Below are positions 19,291 through 26,950 of a DNA stretch of 26,950 nt, in pieces (the first letter of the stretch is position 1; every line of letters begins with the position of its first letter). The notes below the pieces were generated by a model, which did no database searches, was not told where the DNA came from, and saw nothing but the letters and a program-made list of their open reading frames with translations. Location: IMG/VR virus record IMGVR_UViG_3300036770_000329, positions 1 to 26,950 of that record. One strand, written 5' to 3'. Position numbers and translations under genes: made by a program. The DNA comes from a virus.

Positions 19291-20861
19291 TACTGCACCT
19301 TCCCGAACGCACGAGCAATAGACATCGCCACATCCTCAGCTTGCTTATTCGCCTCAGCCGTATACTGCCAACCGAACCGAGAATCAGACTTCAGCTTCGT
19401 CACCCACTCAGACAACGACAACGGACCAGTCTCTTTCGTACCGAAAGCCTCAGCCCACTTCGGATCACGCATATAGTCAACCTGTGACGGATCCAAACCA
19501 AGCGTCTGAGCCGCATACTGCTTGTAGTTGTAAAATACGTCATCAACCGATGCGCCAGCATCAATCGCATCAGCCAGCGCACCATACTGCACTTTGGCAA
19601 TACGTTGCGCCTTCTGCAACAACTGGTCCTTCGACACCGCCACACCGTTGAACATTCCGCCAGTCAACGCGGCCTGCAACTCTGCATCAGAAACCTTATA
19701 GCCGTATGCTCGAAGCGAGTTACGAATCTCATCAGCGTCAGCGCCCTGCAAAGCAGCCTGAGCCGTAGCGGGAGCAGTCATCCCTGGTGCGGCAGATGGT
19801 CGCCTAAACGCATACTGATACACCGCCTGCTTCAACCCTGAACCAGCCAAACCAGAACGGGCAACCTGACGCGACAAATCAACAAGATCAGACTCAGCCA
19901 AATTCAAATCCGCATACTCCGACACGATTGCGCGTCTAGCGTCAGACAACAACTGCGTCTGAACAGCTGGGCGAGCCTTATCAAACTCCTGCTGTTTACT
20001 GGTCGTCTGGTTGTAATAACGGGTCTGCTTGAACAGTGTGAGAAGTTCCTCATCCGAATACTCCACGTTCGGATCAACGGTCTTCATCAAAACATCAATA
20101 ACGTCCTGACCGAAATAGTCGATGACGGACTGTGTGGTCCAATCCGAGTACGCGGGGTAGTCCTTTCGGAACTGCTCGATCCACGCTTCGGTTGTTGGAA
20201 CCTGATTGCCCTGCTTGGTTACTTTGTTTGCTTTACCACCTGTTCCGGTTGGAGTCGCGCTAGGTCCCGCCCCACCAGTTCCACCAGACCCGCTGCCAGT
20301 CTCAACTGGTTCAATGCCGGAAACAGTTGTTGAACCCATACCCTCACCACGCATCCCAGCAGTAGCTCTCCGAGGTGCAATAGTGCGACCAGGAGTTACA
20401 GCAGGAGCTTCAGCGGCAACTTCACGGAACCCACCCTGAATTGGTTCAACAATGCGCGGAAAATCAAAGCCTTTACCAGCGTAAAAATCGTATCGACCAG
20501 ACAAATTGGACATGGCCTGCTGATATTCGGCATACAACTTGTCGTTGTTTGGGTCTTTCCTGAACCGTTCAGCCAACTTACGGAACGCATCTTCACGGCT
20601 ACGAATATCGCCCTGCGCTTTACCCAAATCACGTTCAGAAGCAAGTTCTTGTTCAGCAGCAGTGTCGCCAGCAGTTTTCGCCGCATCTTTCGCATCCTCA
20701 TACAAGCCCTCCAAACGACCAACTTCTTTCTTGGCGGCGTTGTACTGCTTCTGTATAGCGGCACGATCAGCAGGTGAGGCAGACGCAAGACGACTTTTCA
20801 AATCATCGCGTGTAGCCTTCGCCTCATCAAGCTGGGATTTCAGTTCGTCAACTGTTGCCAC
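19290..20861 (-). CDS. Virion-associated protein, coiled coil plus helical C-terminus
   Basis: A 523-residue protein starting at GTG (TAGTG overlap). Residues 1-115 are a long coiled coil (KSQLDEAKATRDDLKSRLA, KEVGRLEGLYEDAKDAAKT). Residues 150-210 are Pro/Gly/Thr-rich linker. Residues 215-523 are helical, with FKQTRYYNQTTSKQQEFDKA, then AYGYKVSDAELQAALTGGMF and the final block LADAIDAGASVDDVFYNYKQ to GFGWQ-like ends. Similar C-terminal blocks occur in phage virion proteins (general knowledge), with no defined activity. It is probably an internal or connector-linked structural component. It shares general character with the 379-residue neighbour (helical, linker, Gln/Arg-rich) and may be a diverged relative. 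Confidence 0.8.
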   Translation of the reverse strand: MATVDELKSQLDEAKATRDDLKSRLASASPADRAAIQKQYNAAKKEVGRLEGLYEDAKDAAKTAGDTAAEQELASERDLGKAQGDIRSREDAFRKLAERFRKDPNNDKLYAEYQQAMSNLSGRYDFYAGKGFDFPRIVEPIQGGFREVAAEAPAVTPGRTIAPRRATAGMRGEGMGSTTVSGIEPVETGSGSGGTGGAGPSATPTGTGGKANKVTKQGNQVPTTEAWIEQFRKDYPAYSDWTTQSVIDYFGQDVIDVLMKTVDPNVEYSDEELLTLFKQTRYYNQTTSKQQEFDKARPAVQTQLLSDARRAIVSEYADLNLAESDLVDLSRQVARSGLAGSGLKQAVYQYAFRRPSAAPGMTAPATAQAALQGADADEIRNSLRAYGYKVSDAELQAALTGGMFNGVAVSKDQLLQKAQRIAKVQYGALADAIDAGASVDDVFYNYKQYAAQTLGLDPSQVDYMRDPKWAEAFGTKETGPLSLSEWVTKLKSDSRFGWQYTAEANKQAEDVAMSIARAFGKVQ

Positions 20862-21643
20862 TACTGACCCAACAATCCCATAAACAAGTCAACACCCCGA
20901 CGAAACCTCACAGCCTTATCCTGATCCGGATTCAACTGTACAACCTGCTGCTCAGCCATCACCGAAGTAGCAGGAGCCTGCGGACCCTTCGACGCTTCCT
21001 GCGACTGAATCGCTGCCACAGCACGATCAATGTCCGCTTTCGTCATCGTGCGACCCAAACGATCTAACGACGCTTTACGCAGATACTCCGTCAAATCTTC
21101 TTTCGGTGTAGTCCGATAACGAGCACCGCCACCAACCGTCACACGATTCGGGTCAGCCACCACATTTGCCAACGTCACATCCCAAGTGCGACCCTTCGAG
21201 TTTGCGTACTGCAAAAACTCCTTGAACGCCAAACGATCCTTCCCCAACGTGCCAGTAGATGAAGGCTTGCTTGAACCGTAGAAGCCACGCGAATACAGCA
21301 GGTTCAAAATCGTTTGCCGTTTCGCATCACTCATCCCGTACAACTCGTTATACGAATCAGCATCAACATCGTATGGTCCGCGGACGATTAGCCCTTGCCC
21401 ATCAACCAGAAACTCGCCCTGATACACAGAAGCACTCTTTTTGCCACCGGGCATCCCGTAATACTTCAGTTTTCCACGGATCGTTGCTTCCTGCTCAGGA
21501 AGAATGTTCGGGCCAAAACCACGAACTACGCGGTTCTGATATGGGAAATCCTCACCAAGATCAGTTTGGCCGCCACCAAAAAACGCTGACCAGTCGGTGC
21601 CCTCGTCTGCTACCTGTGCTGGATCAATCGGGTCGGTTGCCAT
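20861..21643 (-). CDS. Virion-associated protein of unknown function
   Basis: A 260-residue protein between the giant protein and the coiled-coil protein. It has an acidic N-terminus, a mixed beta region with VYQGEFLVDGQGLIVRG, then YNELYGMSDAKRQTILNLLY and a helical C-terminal half (EDLTEYLRKASLDRLGRTMT, KADIDRAVAAIQSQEASKGP). Tight spacing (2 bases after the giant gene) and uniform composition place it in the same structural operon. No recognised family or motif. Confidence 0.75.
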   Translation of the reverse strand: MATDPIDPAQVADEGTDWSAFFGGGQTDLGEDFPYQNRVVRGFGPNILPEQEATIRGKLKYYGMPGGKKSASVYQGEFLVDGQGLIVRGPYDVDADSYNELYGMSDAKRQTILNLLYSRGFYGSSKPSSTGTLGKDRLAFKEFLQYANSKGRTWDVTLANVVADPNRVTVGGGARYRTTPKEDLTEYLRKASLDRLGRTMTKADIDRAVAAIQSQEASKGPQAPATSVMAEQQVVQLNPDQDKAVRFRRGVDLFMGLLGQ

Positions 21644-21645
21644 AG

Positions 21646-24600
21646 TTATTCCACCTCAGATGCTAATAGACGATCAAAAATACGGGAAAACCCAGGATAC
21701 TTCTCCGACAACGAGATGCCGATACTCTCCAAACCAGCACGAGCACGAGCAGCAGATTTAGCAGTCTTGAACCCCTGCTCCGACACACCAGACACCGCAA
21801 TAGCCCGCTCACGAGCAATCAAATACTCACGAATCGCAACAGCCGTATCATTCCCCGCCGACCGAGGATCATCCACAAGATCCTTCAACGAAAGAATGTC
21901 GTTGTAGAACGACCCAACCTCGAACTCTGCCACCGCAGGAAACCCAGGGTACTTGCCGTGCAAATACTCGCGGTACCGCTTCAAAGCGTCACGAGCGGCA
22001 TCAGACGGATACGGCCCAACCTGGCGGCGAGCATCACGATACTTAGCTGAACCGATACGCTGCTGAGCCAACTCAACTACTTCACGATCCGTCAACCGGA
22101 CACGTTCACCGCGCTGCAACTGAAGGCTCCACACCGCGAAATTGAAGTCTGATCCAGCGGGAGCCAGATAGTTGGCAACCGACGCATAATCCTTTACCAG
22201 ACCTGCGTTAGCGTCAGCCCAATCTTGGAACTCTTTCGTTGCCTCCAAACCTTCCGCCACTGAGCGCGTTTTCGAAGCCACATAGAGTGCTGCCTCATCA
22301 CCGTAGATACGCAAGAACTCCGGGACCGCTTTCTCGTAGCCGATGTCAGGGTTGGCTTGCATATCGTAAAACTCTTTGATAAGTCCGCTCACGAACCTGT
22401 CGCCCTGCTCGGTCGGGATCTTGAACTCTGTTGCACCAGCTGTCGGACCAAAGAACTGGGAAAGAGCACGGAAACCCATCAAAATACGGGCCTTGAACTT
22501 TGCGTCCGACTCCAGTTGGTTGATGTCGTCCTTTGATGACAGGTCATAGTCGCCAGAGGCTGAAAGCGCTCGCAACGTTTCGATATAGGTGTTGGCGTAT
22601 TGGGTTTCCAAATCGGCTGTAGGGGCTGTGAAAACCTGTGTTGCTTTCTGCAACCATTGTGGTGTCGGGTTGAACGCTGTCGTTGGACCCTTCAAACCGT
22701 ACGGCAACAACAGACCCGTGAAGAACTCTGCTTCAGGTAGATGCGGAAGAATCTTCGAAGCCGCCACCTGACCCATCGGGCCAAGCGCAGGGAACGCCTG
22801 AATACCTTGCGACAGACGCTTCACCGGTGCTTCTAGTGGGGCATCCAAACCAGTAAGAACCTTCGCCAATGTTCCTGACATCGGAAAAGTAAACATCATT
22901 TGATCGGTGTTCGGATCAGTGTAGAAGAATCCGCGCCCATCGTTATCGGGATCCGCACCCTGCAACCCGCTGTAAACACGCTGGAACGAGCGAGCTGAAT
23001 TGATCGGATTCGACTTCAAGAAACCAAGATACGTTGTCGTGATCTCGCGCCACGCTGGAGCAAAAGGCATGATGACGCGCAAAGCGTCTTCGAGATTGCT
23101 GCGGTTCGATGCGTCATACAGCAATTCTTTTGTCTTATTTAGCGCAACATATTTTGCGTAATCATCAAGTTGTTCGAGCGTCACATCACCTGCTGTGGTC
23201 GCGGATTTACGCAAAATGCTGACCAACTGTTTATCGCCAACATAATCCCCGATCTTCATTCCAGCTTCTTTTGCTTTTGCAGCAGCGTCATCCAAGAAAC
23301 GTTGAGCATCCTCTGGCTTCAATCGGCCAGCAAGATCAGCAACCTGTCGGTAATAGTATTCACGGAACACGGGTGAACGTTCCAACTTGTTTGTAATTGT
23401 CCCATAGAAACTGCCAAAGAACCAGTTGACCGCAGGATCCCAAGACTCTTTTATCTGCGTGTAAACGTTCTTATCGCCGGCATCAGACAGCATCAGCTCA
23501 CGCTTCAACACTTTCGGCAAACCAGGCACATCAGCACTATCCGAAACAGGCATAGTTTCAATCAGTTTGCGAGCCTCACGAGAACCGAACGGCGAATCAA
23601 ACGCCCTCTCAGGAAACACAGGTTGGATCGTTGCCACATTCCCAGACAACTCAACAAGCGACCCATCAAACGGATCAATAACAAACTCCCCAGAAAGGTC
23701 ACTTACACGGGTAATAATCCCGATCTCGTTATCACCTAACTGTACGGTCGCACCAACCACACCCGACTGTGGCTTCTCCAAAATAGTTAGTTCATCCACG
23801 TTCTGCTCGAACGCACCAACCATCTTCCCGCCCGACGTTTTCGGCACATACCCGAACGCATACATGAACTCTGCTTCAGGGATAGCACCAGTCAAAATCT
23901 GCGCACTACTCACCGTGATCCGTTGCGCATACTGCGCATAAGCGGCATACTGTTCATCTTCCGGAAGGACAGTCAAATCAACGCTAGGGATGCGCGTCTT
24001 CTTTCCGTCAACGCCAATCTCGAACCCATAGGCGTGCATATCATCAATTTCTTTACGGATATTTTCATCGCTCTTGATGATGTTCACAATGCGGTTCACA
24101 GCAACCTGACGTGCCTGTGGGCTGTAGCCACCCATTTCCGCAAACGTTTGTGCCGCAACCTTACGCAACGTATCCGCTTGGGTACGGCGACCGTTCTGGA
24201 CCACAGCATCCGTGTGCAAACGCAAACCGTTCACCATGTCTCGATCAACCCTCGAAAACGTGCCTGTTGCGGTCATCTGGTCCTCAATCGCGTTAGCACC
24301 CAAACCGTTTTCACGCAAACCAAACGTCAAACCTTTACGGACATCAGCCAACGACTCTGAAATCACTTCATCAGCGTTCTCAATACCACCCGTTTTTACT
24401 AAGTTTTCAAGACGCAAACTCATATTCTTTGAAGTGCCAAGAACCAGGTTGATGTACTCAAACGGGTGGGTGAATACGGATGGTAGTTCGCTGAACGCCA
24501 TACGAACCTGAGCATCCAACGAGTTACGCACCACATAACCACCGGTAGCCAAAGCCAAAGGCTTCCACAACTGGTTCTGCATAAAGTCAATAGCAACAAG

Positions 24601-26553
24601 GGCAGCTCGCTGGTCAGGCGAAATAACCTTTCTGTACTCTTTCACTTTCAGGCTTGCCGCCTCCTCCTGCAAAGCGACACGTTCCCGACCCAACGCCTTC
24701 AGTTCATCCGTGTCAAATTGTTTGCCAGCCTTTTTCAGTTCATCAATTTCAAGATTTCGTTCAACGATTGCGGCAAGACGCTGCTGAATCTCAGCGAAAC
24801 GCTTCTCGTCTGTAATGACCTCGACAAGTCGTTTTGTGCGCTTGGCGGTAATCGGAAGTTTCTTCTTGACATTTTCCCCAATCAAATCCCTAAAGAACGG
24901 GTTACGTGTCAAACGGCGAACCTCACGCAAATCAGGCAAAACAATGGTGCGGTCCAGCAACTCAACAAGTTCCGTTGGGGAAACAATCGTGGCTTTGCTA
25001 CCGCTGTCAAGACCGAGCGACTTCACAATTCCTTCAATTTCTTCTTCTGGTAGATAGTCACGATTCTTGTTCAAAAGATGCGAAGCATACCCACCGTCAA
25101 ACGGCTGACCAAGACGATCCATCAAATAAAGTTGAATACGATCAACAACTTTTCCACCACGCTTATATAACTCGTCGATTGCTTCATCCGACACGCCATC
25201 CAGTTTCATCACATGGCGCATCGTGTCGTAAAACAAATCCATTACTTCTTTACGGGCCGCACTCGAACTCTTAGGCGAAAAAGCCACGAACGCTCTGCCT
25301 GCGACATCCTCAACAACCTTTTCGTCTACGCCGGCTGTACGCAAATATGAAACGATTGATTTCACAGCATTACGGTTGTCGTCCTGTGTTCCATGAATAA
25401 CAACTTTTGCGTCACCCATAGTGGTGAAATAGCGTGACTTGCGAAGACCGTCAAGCATTGGTGCTCGTTCAACAATCAGATCACCGATAGCCGTTTTTAT
25501 ACGGCCACCCTGCAACAGTCGAATATCCTGCGGAAGTGGTGTCCCGCCCTTGATCGTCCAACCCGCCCCAAGAATTGCGCGGATCACGTCTGGGTCCGAT
25601 GTTTCAGCTAATGCTGCAACCATTTCATTTGGCAGTTTGTAGTCGAAGATTTCTGCGATGCGCAACGGGTTTTTGATCCCCGTCAAACGATCAATCAGTC
25701 GAACCATACGACCGTTGGTACGAGTGAAATTATCAAACTTTGTTCCGTCAAGAGTTGACTGCGCTAAACCGCGTGTAACACCAGCCTGTGATTCAAGCGC
25801 TTCACGCAAAGCAGCGGTTGTTTCGTCTGCAAAAAGCGGAACCAAACTCGGTTTGATGAGATCTTTTCCTGCAACAGTTATGCCACCAGCAGTAGCAATT
25901 TTTGTGGCTTTTGTGACTGGACTAATTGGGTCAAACTTGAGTGTTACAAGCGCATCCAAAAGGCCGGACATGACGTTGTACGGCTTCGAGTTCGCTTTGA
26001 ACACGATGTTCGCTGCGCCACGCCCAACAGTCCACGCCGACCCGTTCACCGTACCGCGATAACGGCGAGCACGTTCAGCCTGCTTCTCCATCAGTTTCTC
26101 GTCAGCAAAAAACCCTTGACCCTGCAACTCAGGGTTCTCGACCATTGAGCCGAGCGTCGTCGAAATGAACCATCCATCGGTGCTGTTGTCCTCATCAACG
26201 ATCTGCGCCAAACCGCCCGAAACGAACTCTGGAACAAAGTTCAAACCAGCGAAACCCCAACGGGTGCCAGCCTTCAAACGGTTGTACACGTTACGTCGCC
26301 ACCAGCCACCTTCTTCCTCGGATGCCTGATCGTCAATAATCTGTTTAGCCTTCATGTTGGCTACAGCATCAACAGCCTGATCGGTTGCGTTACTTTTCGC
26401 CAGTTGCACCTGATAGTCGGGTGGGATCCAGCCTGCCCGCTGCTTGATTTGTGAAAGCCGTTCAGCTTGTGCAGGAGTCATTGACACCTGCGGTTCAGGT
26501 TTGGTGGCGGGTTCGGATTTAGTTTCTGGGACGATTTGACGCGACAGATACAT
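21646..26553 (-). CDS. Giant virion-associated protein (1635 residues)
   Basis: The longest gene in the window, with a mostly helical 1635-residue product. The N-terminal 25 residues are Pro/Lys/Glu-rich. GGWWRRNVYNRLKAGTRWGF at about 82-101 is followed by an amphipathic region. A coiled coil lies at about 590-650 (LEIDELKKAGKQFDTDELKA). DPAVNWFFGSFYGTITNKLE and FAPAWREITTTYLGFLKSNP suggest membrane-interactive or amphipathic helices in the C-terminal third. No lysozyme, transglycosylase or polymerase motif is visible. Its place before the scaffold and capsid genes is not where a tape measure lies. The best guess is an internal/ejection protein that helps deliver DNA through the envelope, as in other podovirus-like phages. 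This is inference, and it could also be a large connector component. Confidence 0.85.
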   Translation of the reverse strand: MYLSRQIVPETKSEPATKPEPQVSMTPAQAERLSQIKQRAGWIPPDYQVQLAKSNATDQAVDAVANMKAKQIIDDQASEEEGGWWRRNVYNRLKAGTRWGFAGLNFVPEFVSGGLAQIVDEDNSTDGWFISTTLGSMVENPELQGQGFFADEKLMEKQAERARRYRGTVNGSAWTVGRGAANIVFKANSKPYNVMSGLLDALVTLKFDPISPVTKATKIATAGGITVAGKDLIKPSLVPLFADETTAALREALESQAGVTRGLAQSTLDGTKFDNFTRTNGRMVRLIDRLTGIKNPLRIAEIFDYKLPNEMVAALAETSDPDVIRAILGAGWTIKGGTPLPQDIRLLQGGRIKTAIGDLIVERAPMLDGLRKSRYFTTMGDAKVVIHGTQDDNRNAVKSIVSYLRTAGVDEKVVEDVAGRAFVAFSPKSSSAARKEVMDLFYDTMRHVMKLDGVSDEAIDELYKRGGKVVDRIQLYLMDRLGQPFDGGYASHLLNKNRDYLPEEEIEGIVKSLGLDSGSKATIVSPTELVELLDRTIVLPDLREVRRLTRNPFFRDLIGENVKKKLPITAKRTKRLVEVITDEKRFAEIQQRLAAIVERNLEIDELKKAGKQFDTDELKALGRERVALQEEAASLKVKEYRKVISPDQRAALVAIDFMQNQLWKPLALATGGYVVRNSLDAQVRMAFSELPSVFTHPFEYINLVLGTSKNMSLRLENLVKTGGIENADEVISESLADVRKGLTFGLRENGLGANAIEDQMTATGTFSRVDRDMVNGLRLHTDAVVQNGRRTQADTLRKVAAQTFAEMGGYSPQARQVAVNRIVNIIKSDENIRKEIDDMHAYGFEIGVDGKKTRIPSVDLTVLPEDEQYAAYAQYAQRITVSSAQILTGAIPEAEFMYAFGYVPKTSGGKMVGAFEQNVDELTILEKPQSGVVGATVQLGDNEIGIITRVSDLSGEFVIDPFDGSLVELSGNVATIQPVFPERAFDSPFGSREARKLIETMPVSDSADVPGLPKVLKRELMLSDAGDKNVYTQIKESWDPAVNWFFGSFYGTITNKLERSPVFREYYYRQVADLAGRLKPEDAQRFLDDAAAKAKEAGMKIGDYVGDKQLVSILRKSATTAGDVTLEQLDDYAKYVALNKTKELLYDASNRSNLEDALRVIMPFAPAWREITTTYLGFLKSNPINSARSFQRVYSGLQGADPDNDGRGFFYTDPNTDQMMFTFPMSGTLAKVLTGLDAPLEAPVKRLSQGIQAFPALGPMGQVAASKILPHLPEAEFFTGLLLPYGLKGPTTAFNPTPQWLQKATQVFTAPTADLETQYANTYIETLRALSASGDYDLSSKDDINQLESDAKFKARILMGFRALSQFFGPTAGATEFKIPTEQGDRFVSGLIKEFYDMQANPDIGYEKAVPEFLRIYGDEAALYVASKTRSVAEGLEATKEFQDWADANAGLVKDYASVANYLAPAGSDFNFAVWSLQLQRGERVRLTDREVVELAQQRIGSAKYRDARRQVGPYPSDAARDALKRYREYLHGKYPGFPAVAEFEVGSFYNDILSLKDLVDDPRSAGNDTAVAIREYLIARERAIAVSGVSEQGFKTAKSAARARAGLESIGISLSEKYPGFSRIFDRLLASEVE

Positions 26554-26933
26554 CAGATGTCGTTTCCATACGCATCCAACAAATCAAGAAGATCATCATT
26601 CCCGTAGATGTTTGCGATAGCGCGAACCTCATCCAACGCTGATGCGGAAGCAGACGTTGGCATCGGAATACCAGCAGCGACAGGCGACGGTCCAGCACCG
26701 AACGGGGCACCAGCCGTGATCGGTTCCATCGGACGCTCCGTTGGGCGAGTCAACGAACCCAACGTCCCAGGTACCGGACGCTGAACAGCAGCCACATCAA
26801 CAGGCGACTTGCCCATCGGTACTGCGCGTTGCGCATCCATCTGCTGTTTAGCCATACCGTAGGTTTGACCTGTCGCTACTTTCGCAGCCACATTCTGAAG
26901 ATCGCTCCGATTCGAGTACGGGGTGTCAGACAT
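26553..26933 (-). CDS. Small Pro/Ala-rich virion-associated protein
   Basis: A 126-residue protein with a good AGGAGG ribosome site 6 bases before the ATG. The N-terminal 45 residues are polar and helical (NRSDLQNVAAKVATGQTYGM). The middle is Pro/Ala/Gly-rich and probably disordered. The C-terminus is an acidic helix (LDEVRAIANIYGNDDLLDLL) that may dock onto a partner. Its stop overlaps the giant protein's start (TGATG), suggesting paired synthesis. No family recognised. The last 17 bases of the window (26934-26950) hold only the ribosome site and presumably the end of the next gene. Confidence 0.75.
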   Translation of the reverse strand: MSDTPYSNRSDLQNVAAKVATGQTYGMAKQQMDAQRAVPMGKSPVDVAAVQRPVPGTLGSLTRPTERPMEPITAGAPFGAGPSPVAAGIPMPTSASASALDEVRAIANIYGNDDLLDLLDAYGNDI

Positions 26934-26950
26934 TTCAGCCTCCTAACTGT

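Noticed and set aside
21646-26553. Tape measure protein of a long-tailed phage
   Set aside because: It lies upstream of the scaffold and capsid genes, with no tail-tube or chaperone genes between them. The content is not the hydrophobic/coiled-coil repeat typical of tape measures.
1-26950. tRNA genes, integrase or lysogeny genes
   Set aside because: No cloverleaf-like region, tyrosine or serine recombinase motif, or repressor-operator arrangement could be recognised by eye. The small HTH-like protein at 4175-4423 alone is not evidence of lysogeny.

Overview
This window is a dense stretch of a tailed double-stranded DNA phage genome. All 36 coding regions I can support lie on the minus strand, so gene order is best read from right to left. 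Most neighbouring genes overlap by 1-14 bases or are separated by only a few bases. I see no tRNA, CRISPR array, insertion sequence or integrase. The major capsid protein looks like the N4-gp56 family. There are no recognisable tail-tube, tail-chaperone or tape-measure genes downstream of it, which suggests a podovirus-like virion (inference). Nine of 36 genes appear to start with GTG, and one gene looks leaderless. Both would fit an actinobacterial host, but this is a weak inference.

Right to left: (1) 26933-18151 holds five genes for virion-associated proteins, including one of 1635 residues. No terminase or portal is visible; they are probably beyond the right edge. (2) 18010-16562 is a compact scaffold plus capsid unit. 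It has a candidate promoter and structured leader in front and a strong intrinsic terminator behind. (3) 16480-14507 begins at a second copy of the same promoter-like motif. It encodes a conserved virion protein, a protein with ten exact 20-residue repeats, a short paralogue of that protein's C-terminal domain, and a CxxC protein. (4) 14507-12721 encodes two glycosyltransferases. (5) 12724-11839 is a run of five very small, lysine-rich proteins, four of them at or below 61 residues. (6) 11839-7277 encodes the probable tail adaptor, a large tail protein, a tail fibre and a small fibre-linked protein. (7) 7271-4587 holds a secreted, membrane-anchored PA14-like protein with a mucin-like stalk, then a lysis cassette: a 53-residue two-helix membrane protein, a holin-like protein, an M15 peptidase endolysin and a one-helix membrane protein. 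(8) 4556-50 holds early or recombination functions: an HTH-like protein, a metallophosphoesterase, a YqaJ-type exonuclease, a Bet/RecT annealing protein and a possible PDDEXK nuclease.

The parts most worth a second look are: the paired promoter motif with a leaderless gene and an insulated capsid unit; the 60-bp-periodic repeat protein beside two glycosyltransferases, a possible virion glycosylation module; the cluster of tiny basic proteins; and the phage-encoded PA14/mucin-like surface protein next to the lysis genes. Two small hydrophobic ORFs (5617-5778 and 551-637) and several basic micro-ORFs are easily missed by gene callers with a length cutoff.
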